Assembly: GCF_000316115.1 (NCBI RefSeq)
Contig: NZ_JH993797.1
Location: 3,954,486-4,018,485, forward strand
Length of the DNA: 64,000 bases
Direction: 5' to 3'
From: Leptolyngbya sp. PCC 7375
Lineage (GTDB): Bacteria; Cyanobacteriota; Cyanobacteriia; Phormidesmidales; Phormidesmidaceae
The position numbers and the translations under genes are program-made. The notes beneath the pieces were generated by a model, which worked only from the letters and a program-made list of their open reading frames with translations, did no database searches and was not told the DNA's origin. Shown piece by piece: positions 33,746 to 42,063 of this stretch. The first letter of the stretch is position 1, and the number at the start of each line of letters is the position of its first letter.

Positions 33746-36172
33746 ATGGCCCTAATCGATTTACCTCCTGAACCTTCCCAAAATCAGCTATCAACAGTCT
33801 CAATCAGCACAGTTTCACCCAAAACTAAGCACAACAGCGGGGCTCAACACCTACTCACCCATCATCACCCCACGCCTGGACAATCGACCGATGGACTTCT
33901 AGAGCCTTCTTTTTCCCCTAGAAGCCTGATTCCTGTCGGACAACTGTCAGAGCCCAATGCGGATGATTTCTCTAAGCCCAATCTGGCCCAATTACCTTCC
34001 CTACCGCCTCAAACGGAATTGGCACCAGCTGCAAATGACGAAGCAGCTGTGGATACCGTCAATGAAGCAGTCGATTTAGAGGACACCGAAGCAGTCGATT
34101 TAGAGGACGCCGAGGCAGTCGATTTAGAAAACACCGAAGCAATCGATTTAGAGGATCCCAATCCCAACGCTTTAGAGGAGCAAGAGATTGAGGGAGTAGC
34201 GGACGATATAGTCCCTCAGCCAGCAGCAGCGGAGGGCTCTGATGAGGGCTCTGATGATGAGGGCAACGAGACTGAAACACCGGAAGCAGCGGAACCTCCT
34301 TCTACCACAGCACCTACTGAAGCATTAGATCCCTCAAAATTAGAAATTACAGCCGACACCCAAATCTTTGACTCTGATAGGCAAGTGGTGATTGCCCGAG
34401 GCAACGTCGTGTTCAAGCTCAACGATGCCTTTTTATTAGCCGATGAGATGTGGATCAACTTAGTTAATCGCTATGTCCTGGCAGAAGGCAACGTAATTTT
34501 GACTCGCGGCGAGCAAGAAGTTCGAGGTGAACGAGCTGAATATAGCCTTCTGCAGGAAGCAGGCACCATTTTTGAAACACGGGGCGAACTTTTTTTACCA
34601 GAACTCGAAGACGACTTTGCAGCCCCAACGGAGAGACCTGTCACTAGCCGGACAGTATTCGACCCCCTCAACCCAGACGAGGATGTCACTGCCGTCCGAA
34701 GAGTCGGGGGTTTTGAGTTGAGTTCTCGGCTTCAAGGCAGTAACCCCGGCTCCTTGCCAGACGCAGAAGGCGGCATCAGACGCATCCGCTTTGAAGCCGC
34801 ACGAGTCACCTTTGATGCTGAAGCTTGGGTAGCAGAGGAGGTGCGATTAACAAACGATCCTTTTTCTCCACCGGAGCTCGAATTTCGCACTGACCGGCTG
34901 ACGTTAGTGACACTCTCACCAACCGCCGATTTGCTCACTACAGAAAACCCTCGCTTGGTTTTTGATCAAGGGTTTTCCCTACCCCTATTAAAGTCCAGAT
35001 ATATTCTGAATCGTGGAGAACGCGAGCAGAATCAAATCAACCCTTTTTTGATCAGTATTGGTAGCGACTCTGAGGATCGTGGTGGCGTTTTTTTAGAAAG
35101 CGAAGTCCCTATTGTCGAGAATGAATCCACATCCTTTAGCATTACTCCTCAGTACTTTTTAGAACGCGCTACAAATCAAGGCCTGGCTAATTCAGATGTA
35201 TTTGGTGTGGAAGCTGACTTTGACACGCGTCTAAGCCCAAGCTCCAACCTTTCTGCACGAGTCAGATTGACAAACTTAGATTTAAGAGAAGCTGAAGATA
35301 ACCTCCGCGGCAGTATTCGTAATCGCTACCTTATCGGCGATCATCTACTGTCCGCAGAATATAGCTATCGCGATCGCCTTTTTAATGGCAGTCTCGGCTT
35401 TCAAAATGTTCGCTCCAGTCTCGGTGCAGTCCTGCTGTCTCCACCCATTAATTTAGATAAGCGTGGCCTTATCCTGACCTACCAAGCTGGCGCACAGTTA
35501 GTCACCTCTAGAACCGATCGTACCGATCTTCTGGGTAGGCCACGAGGTGGCGAAGATCTGATCACATTAGGCCGGATGCAAGCCAGCGCACGCTTGCGCA
35601 AAGGATTTAACCTCTGGCGCGGCACACCCCTGCCTGCTACCCCCACAGAAGGCTTACGTTACACCCCAGTCCCAGTGGTCCCTTTTCTAAACCTCAACGT
35701 TAACTTGCTGGGAGTGGCGTCTTACTATACGAGTGGCGACTTTCAAGAGGAGCTCTCTGCAGATGTGCGTTTAGACGGACAGATTGGACATCTGTCTAAA
35801 AATTTTTTTGACTACACTCGCTTCAACCTGGGCTATTCCCAAGACATCCTGTCAAGCGATAACTCTCCTTTTTTGTTTGATCGAAATGTAGATCGACGCG
35901 TCGTTAGTTTTGGTGTGCTCCAGCAAATTTTTGGGCCTATTTTGCTAGGCTTTCAAACATCAATAAACATTAATTCTGGGGAAACCGTTAACACCGACTT
36001 TATTTTCGAATACACTCGCCGCACCTACGGTTTGGTTTTTCGCTATAGCCCCACTAGAGAAACAGGTTCCATTGGATTCAGACTTAGTGATTTCAACTGG
36101 CTTGGCAGTGGCAGCCCTTTTGATGAGCCCAATATCCGCCAGGTAGATAGTGGTGTGGTAGAAGAACGTTAA
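33746..36172 (+). CDS. OstA/LptD-like outer-membrane assembly protein (DUF3769)
   Basis: An 808-residue protein of the cyanobacterial DUF3769 group. Residues 1-190 are disordered and acidic with four 8-residue repeats of the type 'EAVDLEDT'. Residues about 192-280 form an OstA/LptA-like beta-jellyroll ('LEITADTQIFDSDRQVVIARGNVV', here cut to its core 'DRQVVIARGNV'). The remaining ~500 residues are rich in alternating strands, as in an LptD beta-barrel. It probably inserts lipopolysaccharide into the outer membrane. No clear signal peptide is present at this start, so the true N-terminus may differ. An IS element has inserted exactly at its stop codon without altering the protein. Confidence 0.75.
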   Translation: MALIDLPPEPSQNQLSTVSISTVSPKTKHNSGAQHLLTHHHPTPGQSTDGLLEPSFSPRSLIPVGQLSEPNADDFSKPNLAQLPSLPPQTELAPAANDEAAVDTVNEAVDLEDTEAVDLEDAEAVDLENTEAIDLEDPNPNALEEQEIEGVADDIVPQPAAAEGSDEGSDDEGNETETPEAAEPPSTTAPTEALDPSKLEITADTQIFDSDRQVVIARGNVVFKLNDAFLLADEMWINLVNRYVLAEGNVILTRGEQEVRGERAEYSLLQEAGTIFETRGELFLPELEDDFAAPTERPVTSRTVFDPLNPDEDVTAVRRVGGFELSSRLQGSNPGSLPDAEGGIRRIRFEAARVTFDAEAWVAEEVRLTNDPFSPPELEFRTDRLTLVTLSPTADLLTTENPRLVFDQGFSLPLLKSRYILNRGEREQNQINPFLISIGSDSEDRGGVFLESEVPIVENESTSFSITPQYFLERATNQGLANSDVFGVEADFDTRLSPSSNLSARVRLTNLDLREAEDNLRGSIRNRYLIGDHLLSAEYSYRDRLFNGSLGFQNVRSSLGAVLLSPPINLDKRGLILTYQAGAQLVTSRTDRTDLLGRPRGGEDLITLGRMQASARLRKGFNLWRGTPLPATPTEGLRYTPVPVVPFLNLNVNLLGVASYYTSGDFQEELSADVRLDGQIGHLSKNFFDYTRFNLGYSQDILSSDNSPFLFDRNVDRRVVSFGVLQQIFGPILLGFQTSININSGETVNTDFIFEYTRRTYGLVFRYSPTRETGSIGFRLSDFNWLGSGSPFDEPNIRQVDSGVVEER
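34064..34159 (+). repeat. four 24-bp in-frame repeats
   Basis: Four units of the form GAAGCAGTCGATTTAGAGGA plus four bases lie at 34064, 34088, 34112 and 34136, coding for EAVDLEDT-like octapeptides in the disordered N-terminus of the DUF3769 protein. Such exact short repeats are expected to change copy number by slippage. Confidence 0.9.
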
Positions 36173-36175
36173 GCC
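36167..36175. repeat. left target-site duplication of the IS element
   Basis: CGTTAAGCC, repeated at 37491-37499. This copy contains the last sense codon (CGT) and the stop codon (TAA, 36170-36172) of the DUF3769 gene. Confidence 0.92.
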
Positions 36176-37490
36176 CTGACTGACTGACACATCTCAGATG
36201 CCCCCATTAATATCTCAAGTCCGACATCGTATTGACCGAATACGGGAAAACCAAATCAGGTCATAGTAACGTTGCTCAGCCTTGTTGGACGCAAAACAAG
36301 GGTCTGGGTCTTTGGGCAATAAGGGGACTGGTTTCAGAAGAGTCCGACCTTTGTGAACGACTCCCTTGAGCCACCGTAAGCCAATTTTGAGATAGCTGAG
36401 CCCTCGTCTCCAATGGGTATCCACCTGTTGACGTAAGCCTTCACACTGCACCGCCATGCCTTGAGTGGTGCCGTATAACAAGGCAATGGCGGCCACCAAA
36501 TAGAGACGCTCTAGAGCTTGAGCGGATCGAATGCGAGAGTCTTCGAGTTCAAAGGCTCCTGATTTGCTATCTAAAAACAACTCCTCAACCCGAAACCGCA
36601 AGGCATATTGCCACAACGTTTGTAGACTCGGTGATTCATCCGTAATCACCGCCCAGGATTCCTTCGTCCCTCGCACGGTTGCCAAGACTAAATTACATCG
36701 ATGCTCACCATCTTGCCAGAGCCCCACGTTCTCATAGAGAGTGGCTTCTCCTTTGGGAGGCCACAGCGCTTGTACTTCAATGGGATGACGGCATGGGCCG
36801 TGGAGATGAACATCACACGCAATGCGCAAACAATAGTGCCAACCACTCGCTTGCAACCAACTCATGAGGTCATGGTTGGCAAACCCTCGGTCAGCTAACA
36901 ACATCGTGTTGGGATGCCGACGCAACAGCCAACGGGCACGCCGTAACAAGGGTCGATATTCATCGAACGCAACCATGGCACTTTCATGCTCTAATACCCG
37001 CCATAGAAGTGGTACCGCTCGTCCACAACACACAACCGACAGGTGAATCATACAATAGCGATTCCACAGCATGGTCGTATCCAATGCTAGATAGAGTCGA
37101 TGAGCCCGCCAGTTGGTGAGCGCTAACAACACCAGCGGCAGATACAACCCCTTGACATCAATGAATCGGTTGATGAAAAAGCGATGCCACCGACGTTCAA
37201 AGCTCTGGGCCTGAGTCGCCCGACTGGGGACGTAGGGTTCCCAAGCGGGGAGGCTGAGTTGGCCACTACAGATCAGGGCACTGACCATCCAAGCCAGTGT
37301 TTTCAGATGCCGGAGGTCTTTGTAACGGCTATGTTGACGCAGGAAGGGCAACAATTGATCATACAGTTGGGTAGAGGCTGACATGCATATCACGCTGATG
37401 GTTTGGTATCTTCAGCTTTGCATGCCCTCTGCCCATTTCCTTGTCGATCCTTATGGATTCTGGGTTACAGGATTTGTGTCAGGCAGTCAG
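36176..37490 (-). mobile_element. complete IS4-family insertion sequence with 9-bp target duplication
   Basis: A 1315-bp element. Its ends are inverted repeats matching at 15 of 16 terminal bases: CTGACTGACTGACACA at the left against CTGACTGCCTGACACA on the complement of the right. The 9-bp direct repeat CGTTAAGCC flanks it at 36167-36175 and 37491-37499. One full-length transposase gene fills it. Element size, 9-bp duplication and the Y-R-E-K motif agree with IS4-family elements. No second copy is in this window. Confidence 0.93.
36215..37384 (-). CDS. IS4-family DDE transposase
   Basis: A 389-residue transposase from ATG 37384 (a GTG three codons upstream is possible). The first catalytic Asp is in 'LALDTTMLW', the second in 'LLADRGFA', and the Glu in 'YALRFRVEELFLDSK', which matches the IS4 signature Y-2-R-3-E-6-K exactly. 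There is no frameshift or internal stop, so the enzyme may be active. The N-terminal region with 'WHRFFINRFID' is likely DNA binding. Confidence 0.93.
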   Translation of the reverse strand: MSASTQLYDQLLPFLRQHSRYKDLRHLKTLAWMVSALICSGQLSLPAWEPYVPSRATQAQSFERRWHRFFINRFIDVKGLYLPLVLLALTNWRAHRLYLALDTTMLWNRYCMIHLSVVCCGRAVPLLWRVLEHESAMVAFDEYRPLLRRARWLLRRHPNTMLLADRGFANHDLMSWLQASGWHYCLRIACDVHLHGPCRHPIEVQALWPPKGEATLYENVGLWQDGEHRCNLVLATVRGTKESWAVITDESPSLQTLWQYALRFRVEELFLDSKSGAFELEDSRIRSAQALERLYLVAAIALLYGTTQGMAVQCEGLRQQVDTHWRRGLSYLKIGLRWLKGVVHKGRTLLKPVPLLPKDPDPCFASNKAEQRYYDLIWFSRIRSIRCRT

Positions 37491-37499
37491 CGTTAAGCC
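37491..37499. repeat. right target-site duplication of the IS element
   Basis: A second copy of CGTTAAGCC. Removing the element and one copy restores a continuous DUF3769 3' end followed by TTTACTTACTGAG. Confidence 0.92.
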
Positions 37500-37699
37500 T
37501 TTACTTACTGAGCGTTCACCACATCGTAGGAATACGAGAATCAAACAAAGTTTAAGGACTGCATCAAGGACTGATATCCAAGGGTAAAGTTAAGACTTAT
37601 ATGGGTTCAATAAACCTATAAATATTATTTCCCAAGCGTATTAGGAAATTGTTACTTCAACAATGAAGCAAATAATACGTTGGGCTAGAGGTATTAACT

Positions 37700-38383
37700 A
37701 TGATGGCATCTGAACTAGAGCGAGAAGCACAACAGGCCATTACTTTGCTCAAGTCCTTTAGCCTGGAGTTGGCTCAATATAGTCCTGAAAGTCAAGTTTT
37801 GTATTGGCTCAGCCACTATCGTGCTAACTGGATTCGAGATGCCATTATCGAGGCAGTATATCAAGGGCGTTACAAAGTTATTTCGGTTCAGCATATCCTT
37901 AGCCTATGGCAACGGCGTGGACAGCCTATTCGCCACTTTACGTCTGGCTTTGAGCAAGTCATTGCCGACCATCTTGGGACTCCGCTACATTTGACCACAG
38001 CACCACAGCCTGCGATCGCATACCCCAGTCACACGATGAACGAGCTGGGTCAGCGCAACACTATGTCCTCATCAGGGTTTACAGAAACCGTCTCAACCGC
38101 CAAAGGCATCCACAGTAGATCATCTGCTGTGGACTACGGCCATTACCCTGGGTTGTCCATCGAAGCATTTCCAGTGAAGCCCGAGGATACGCTGGTTGAG
38201 GTTTATCAAGCTGATCCGTCTCATCAGCCTCATCAAACGATGGCATCCAAAGCAGAAGCTAGGCCCAAGGCATCCCCCCATAAGACTGAGGCGACCTATT
38301 CAGACTATATTCCTATGGTTAGGTCAGCTCCGATCCAACCGTTTCGACCAACACTTCAACTTCAGCGTATTTCTAGGGTTTGA
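37700..38383 (+). CDS. conserved cyanobacterial hypothetical protein
   Basis: A 227-residue protein with two parts. The first ~100 residues are helical and look conserved ('VLYWLSHYRANWIRDAI.EA.YQGRYK..SV..IL..WQRRGQP'), a pattern I recall from cyanobacterial hypotheticals. The remaining ~125 residues are disordered, rich in Ser/Pro/His. No enzyme motif, signal or membrane helix is present. It converges with and overlaps the 3' end of the lyase gene by 11 bases. Confidence 0.65.
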   Translation: MMASELEREAQQAITLLKSFSLELAQYSPESQVLYWLSHYRANWIRDAIIEAVYQGRYKVISVQHILSLWQRRGQPIRHFTSGFEQVIADHLGTPLHLTTAPQPAIAYPSHTMNELGQRNTMSSSGFTETVSTAKGIHSRSSAVDYGHYPGLSIEAFPVKPEDTLVEVYQADPSHQPHQTMASKAEARPKASPHKTEATYSDYIPMVRSAPIQPFRPTLQLQRISRV

Positions 38384-38882
38384 TATCACCCAGACGAATT
38401 TCTGAGCAAAATGAAGCCATCGTTTGCCCCTGGTCGCCACTGAGAACATTGGTGCGCATCCGTAATTTGTCAGTGATAAACCACCAACGCTCTTCAGCTC
38501 GCAAACCATCAGCTGCCGTAACAATCGTTAGAACTTCATGCTCAAACCGATACTGACTGACTTGAGATAGGGCTTTACCCTCAGGTTTGCTGATTAACTT
38601 ACCGTTATCGTCATCGGTTGCGATCGCAGCCAACAAAGTTACCAGGGTTCGCGTTTGGCCATCTACGGTACTCTTCTGGGCAATCCGTAACCCGCCTACG
38701 GCATCCGTGGCAGAACAGCTCGCTTCATCACAGAGCTGAATCACAACATCCGTACCAGCGTCCATGTAGGTAACTTCTAAATCTGATTTACCCGCCTTTG
38801 AATTTCCTGCCTTCAGGTAGTGTGTAGTGCGCTGCGAGAACCACCGTCCTTCTTGCTTTTTAAAAAAGTTCACATTCTGCAT
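38373..38882 (-). CDS. CpcS/CpeS-like phycobiliprotein chromophore lyase
   Basis: A 169-residue protein from ATG 38882 of the lipocalin-like CpcS/CpeS family, which attaches bilins to cysteines of phycobiliproteins. Diagnostic segments are 'EGRWFSQRTTHYL' near the start, 'GKSDLEV' and the C-terminal 'SGDQGQTMASFCSEIRLG'; a tryptophan-containing 'AEERWWF' lies between. Which phycobiliprotein subunit it serves cannot be told. It supports the presence of phycobilisomes. A GTG 12 codons upstream is less likely. Confidence 0.8.
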   Translation of the reverse strand: MQNVNFFKKQEGRWFSQRTTHYLKAGNSKAGKSDLEVTYMDAGTDVVIQLCDEASCSATDAVGGLRIAQKSTVDGQTRTLVTLLAAIATDDDNGKLISKPEGKALSQVSQYRFEHEVLTIVTAADGLRAEERWWFITDKLRMRTNVLSGDQGQTMASFCSEIRLGDIKP

Positions 38883-39082
38883 GAATAGGTCTGACTGGAG
38901 TGACACACATAGCCACAATTCGTTATCTGCCTTTAAGTTTACGCTGTGACGGTCGTGTCAAATTCATCAGTTCACTGGCTAAACCCTAGGCAAGCCAGAC
39001 ATCTCCAGTCATTGAGAGCAATTCACGATGATAAGCTTACAAATGCGAATTAAAAACTCTTTTAGTCTGTGGTGAAATTTCA

Positions 39083-40147
39083 ATGACCCAACCCGATCAA
39101 ACGCCCTACCTTTTAAGAGCCGCCAAGGGCGAAATCTTGGATCGACCACCGGTCTGGATGATGCGTCAGGCAGGTCGGTACATGAAGATATATCGCGATT
39201 TACGAGAGAAGTATCCCTCTTTTCGTGAGCGTTCTGAGAACCCAGAACTTGCTATTGAGATTTCACTACAGCCCTGGCGGGCATTTCGCCCCGATGGCGT
39301 CATCATGTTTTCAGACATTTTGACCCCATTGCCAGGCATGGGCATCCCCTTCGATATCGTAGAGAGCAAAGGCCCCATCATTGAGCCTGCAATCCGCACT
39401 CAAGCTCAAATCGATGCCCTGCGCCCGTTGAATCCTGAAGAGGATTTACCCTTTATTCGACAGATTTTGACTACCCTCAGACAAGAAGTAGGCAATGCGT
39501 CAACAGTGCTTGGGTTTGTTGGGTCTCCTTGGACGTTGGCGGCGTATGCGGTGGAAGGCAAGAGCTCTAAGAACTACTCCGTGATTAAAGGCATGGCCTT
39601 CTCTGAGCCCAAGATGCTGCATCAGCTGCTGAGCCACCTGGCAGATGGCATTGCCAAGTATGTGCGCTATCAAATTGACTGCGGTGCTCAGGTTGTCCAG
39701 CTATTCGACTCTTGGGCCGGTCAGCTAAGTCCTGAAGACTATCGTACTTTTGCCCTGCCTTATCAGCAGCAGGTCGTACGCCAGGTTAAAGAAACTCATC
39801 CTGATACCCCTCTTATCCTTTACATCAGCGGCAGTGCTGGCGTACTGGAACTTATGGGCGAGTCTGGTGTAGATATCATCAGCGTCGACTGGACAGTTGA
39901 TATGGCCGATGCCCGTCGTCGTCTCGGTCCCAACATGAAGGTACAGGGTAATGTTGACCCCGGCGTTTTGTTTGGATCGAAGGATTTCATTCGCGATCGC
40001 ATCCTCGATACCGTACGCAAAGCCGGTCGTGGTGGGCACATCTTGAATTTGGGCCATGGCATTCTTCCTGGCACTCCAGAAGAAAATGCAGCTCACTTCT
40101 TCGAAACCGCCAAGCAGCTTGAAGATTTGCTAGCAGTTCCTGCTTAA
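39083..40147 (+). CDS. hemE: uroporphyrinogen decarboxylase
   Basis: A 354-residue cytosolic enzyme that removes four carboxyl groups from uroporphyrinogen III to give coproporphyrinogen III, on the path to haem and chlorophyll. The signature 'RPPVWMMRQAGRYM' with its active-site arginine region is near residues 21-34, followed by 'FSDILTPLPGMG' with the catalytic aspartate, 'VGSPWTLAAY' and 'HGILPGTP'. The length is normal. A hairpin follows the stop. It lies 3' to 5' clear of other haem genes. Confidence 0.97.
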   Translation: MTQPDQTPYLLRAAKGEILDRPPVWMMRQAGRYMKIYRDLREKYPSFRERSENPELAIEISLQPWRAFRPDGVIMFSDILTPLPGMGIPFDIVESKGPIIEPAIRTQAQIDALRPLNPEEDLPFIRQILTTLRQEVGNASTVLGFVGSPWTLAAYAVEGKSSKNYSVIKGMAFSEPKMLHQLLSHLADGIAKYVRYQIDCGAQVVQLFDSWAGQLSPEDYRTFALPYQQQVVRQVKETHPDTPLILYISGSAGVLELMGESGVDIISVDWTVDMADARRRLGPNMKVQGNVDPGVLFGSKDFIRDRILDTVRKAGRGGHILNLGHGILPGTPEENAAHFFETAKQLEDLLAVPA

Positions 40148-40167
40148 AACGCAAAGCTACCGCCACA

Positions 40168-40204
40168 GCTACAGCCCATAGCCCACTGACTTATGGGCTG
40201 TAGC
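40168..40204 (+). terminator. possible terminator of hemE
   Basis: A perfect 13-bp stem (GCTACAGCCCATA / TATGGGCTGTAGC) with an 11-base loop, 20 bases after hemE. No U-tract follows, so termination is not certain. Confidence 0.5.
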
Positions 40205-40299
40205 CGCATATCATGCAATCAACCAGGCGTCACACCAGCTGTTATAACTGCTACGCAAGGTAATACTATGGATACTTAAATATCGCGCCCGCTTAAACC

Positions 40300-41298
40300 G
40301 TGAGTCAACTGGCACAATCCCTTCAATCGTCACCGCAGAGAATTTTTATCACTGGTGCCAGTGGGTGTATAGGCCATTATGTCCTTGAGAACTTGCTTGA
40401 GCATAGTCATCATGAGCTTTTTCTACTATTACGTCATCCAGATAAGCTCCAACTAGATATTTCTCAGCAGCCGAGGGTTCACATATTACAGGGCGATATT
40501 CGTGAAATTGATCAGTTTGCCAACCTACTTGGCACCATAGACACTGCAATCCTCATCGCCACATCCTGGGGAGGCGCACCTGCAATCTACGACATCAATG
40601 TCACAGCTAATTTGAAGTTGATGGAACTGTTAGATCCTGATCGGATTAAACAGGTGCTCTACTTTTCAACCGCGAGTATTTTAGACCGTCAAAATCAGCC
40701 CCTCAAAGAAGCTGGCAAAGTCTCCTTTGACTATATTCGCAGTAAATATCAGTGTCATCAAAAGTTAAAAGACCTAGCCATATATCCCAAAATCACTACC
40801 CTATTTCCCACACTCGTTTTTGGGGGTGATACCGACAAACCTTACTCGCATATTTCCAGTGGACTGACCGAAGTCACTAAGTGGATCGATTTAATTCGCT
40901 TTTTTAGTGCTGAGGGTACGTTACATTTTATCCATGCTCAAGACGTTGCCACGATGGTTACCTATCTAATTGATCATCCACCTACGCAAGACGACTGTAG
41001 AGAGTTGGTATTAGGCAACTCTGCCCTTGCCGTGGATGAGGCTGTAACCGCAGTCAGCCATTATTTAGGTCGATCAATTTACTTCCGTATCCCTCTATCT
41101 CAGAGACTCATCGACTTTTTTATCAAACTATTTAAGGTGCGTCTGGAAGATTGGGACCACTTTTGTTTAAAGTATCGTCATTTTACTTATCAAAATCCTC
41201 TGAACCCTTCTAGTCTTGGCCTAGACAACTACTGCACAACTGTTGCCGATCTTTTTCAAGCAACGGGTATTGAATCAAAGCAAAGAAAAACACGCTAA
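40300..41298 (+). CDS. NAD-dependent epimerase/dehydratase family protein
   Basis: A 332-residue extended short-chain dehydrogenase. The nucleotide-binding 'FITGASGCIGHYVLENL' glycine motif is near residue 16. A serine in 'FSTASIL' and a 'YIRSKYQ' segment supply the catalytic S/YxxxK residues. It starts at a GTG just ahead of the fold. Such proteins act on nucleotide sugars, isoprenoids or carotenoids; nothing nearby indicates the substrate. Confidence 0.85.
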   Translation: MSQLAQSLQSSPQRIFITGASGCIGHYVLENLLEHSHHELFLLLRHPDKLQLDISQQPRVHILQGDIREIDQFANLLGTIDTAILIATSWGGAPAIYDINVTANLKLMELLDPDRIKQVLYFSTASILDRQNQPLKEAGKVSFDYIRSKYQCHQKLKDLAIYPKITTLFPTLVFGGDTDKPYSHISSGLTEVTKWIDLIRFFSAEGTLHFIHAQDVATMVTYLIDHPPTQDDCRELVLGNSALAVDEAVTAVSHYLGRSIYFRIPLSQRLIDFFIKLFKVRLEDWDHFCLKYRHFTYQNPLNPSSLGLDNYCTTVADLFQATGIESKQRKTR

Positions 41299-41394
41299 AC
41301 TATGTAACGCAGTAAAGTCATGTAGCAGTAATGCTACTTGGATCAGTTATTAACTGGTTATTTACTGCCCCAGTTCAAAAATGATTGTGTTAAG

Positions 41395-41420
41395 AAGTGG
41401 GACCTCAAGGCCCACTTTTT
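41395..41420 (+). terminator. terminator or attenuator ahead of rimP
   Basis: A 7-bp stem (AAGTGGG / CCCACTT) with a 9-base loop, continuing into TTTATTTTG. It lies 97 bases after the epimerase stop and 26 before the rimP ATG, so it may end the upstream transcript or attenuate the rimP-nusA-infB operon. Confidence 0.6.
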
Positions 41421-41445
41421 ATTTTGTTTAATTTACTACGTGTCC

Positions 41446-41916
41446 ATGGCTCACCCTGTTATTCCACAGGTACTTGAAATAGCTACCCCCATTGCCACTG
41501 ACTTGGGATTAGAGGTAGTGGGCGCGGTTTTTCAAACCAACCATAACCCACCGGTTTTACGGGTTGACGTCCGTAACCTCACCCAGGACGACACTAGCCT
41601 AAACGACTGTGAAAAAATGAGTATCGCCTTAGGTGAAGCATTAGAAACCTCTAATACACTACCTGATGCGTATGTTCTAGAAGTTTCCAGTCCTGGCGTT
41701 TCTGATCAGCTGCAAACTGACCGCGATTTTATCGTTTTCAAGGGGTTTGCCATTGAAATCACTCTCCATACACCTCATAAAGGCAAAAAAGTATGGATAG
41801 GTACACTACTAGAACGAACGGAAAGCAAACTAGCTATTAGTCAACGAGGTCGTCGCGTTGCCATACCCAATGAGTTAGTAGAAGCAGTACAACTGAGCAA
41901 TCAAGTTGAAGCATAG
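41446..41916 (+). CDS. rimP: ribosome maturation factor RimP
   Basis: A 156-residue protein needed for 30S subunit maturation. The start ATG 41446 ('MAHPVIPQVLEIATPIATDLGLEVV') matches the family; the frame is open for 36 more codons upstream, but these run through a terminator-like hairpin and look noncoding. The family landmarks 'LRVDVRN', 'DCEKMS..LGEALE' and 'LEVSSPGVSDQL' are intact. It heads the rimP-nusA-ylxR-infB cluster. Confidence 0.95.
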   Translation: MAHPVIPQVLEIATPIATDLGLEVVGAVFQTNHNPPVLRVDVRNLTQDDTSLNDCEKMSIALGEALETSNTLPDAYVLEVSSPGVSDQLQTDRDFIVFKGFAIEITLHTPHKGKKVWIGTLLERTESKLAISQRGRRVAIPNELVEAVQLSNQVEA

Positions 41917-42063
41917 CTATAGCTCATTGCACCACTTCATCGCTACAAAACGCCTATCACCTCAGCGTAACGCGCCAGGATATCAGGGCTAAACCAGCAT
42001 CATTCTTACTTTTATTCACATCTATTCGCATCGAAGTCTAGTTATTTAAGGAGGAGAAAGCCC

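Noticed and set aside
36215..37393. The IS element as a disrupted or decayed copy
   Set aside because: The transposase frame is complete with all DDE and Y-R-E-K residues, and both ends and the target duplication are intact.
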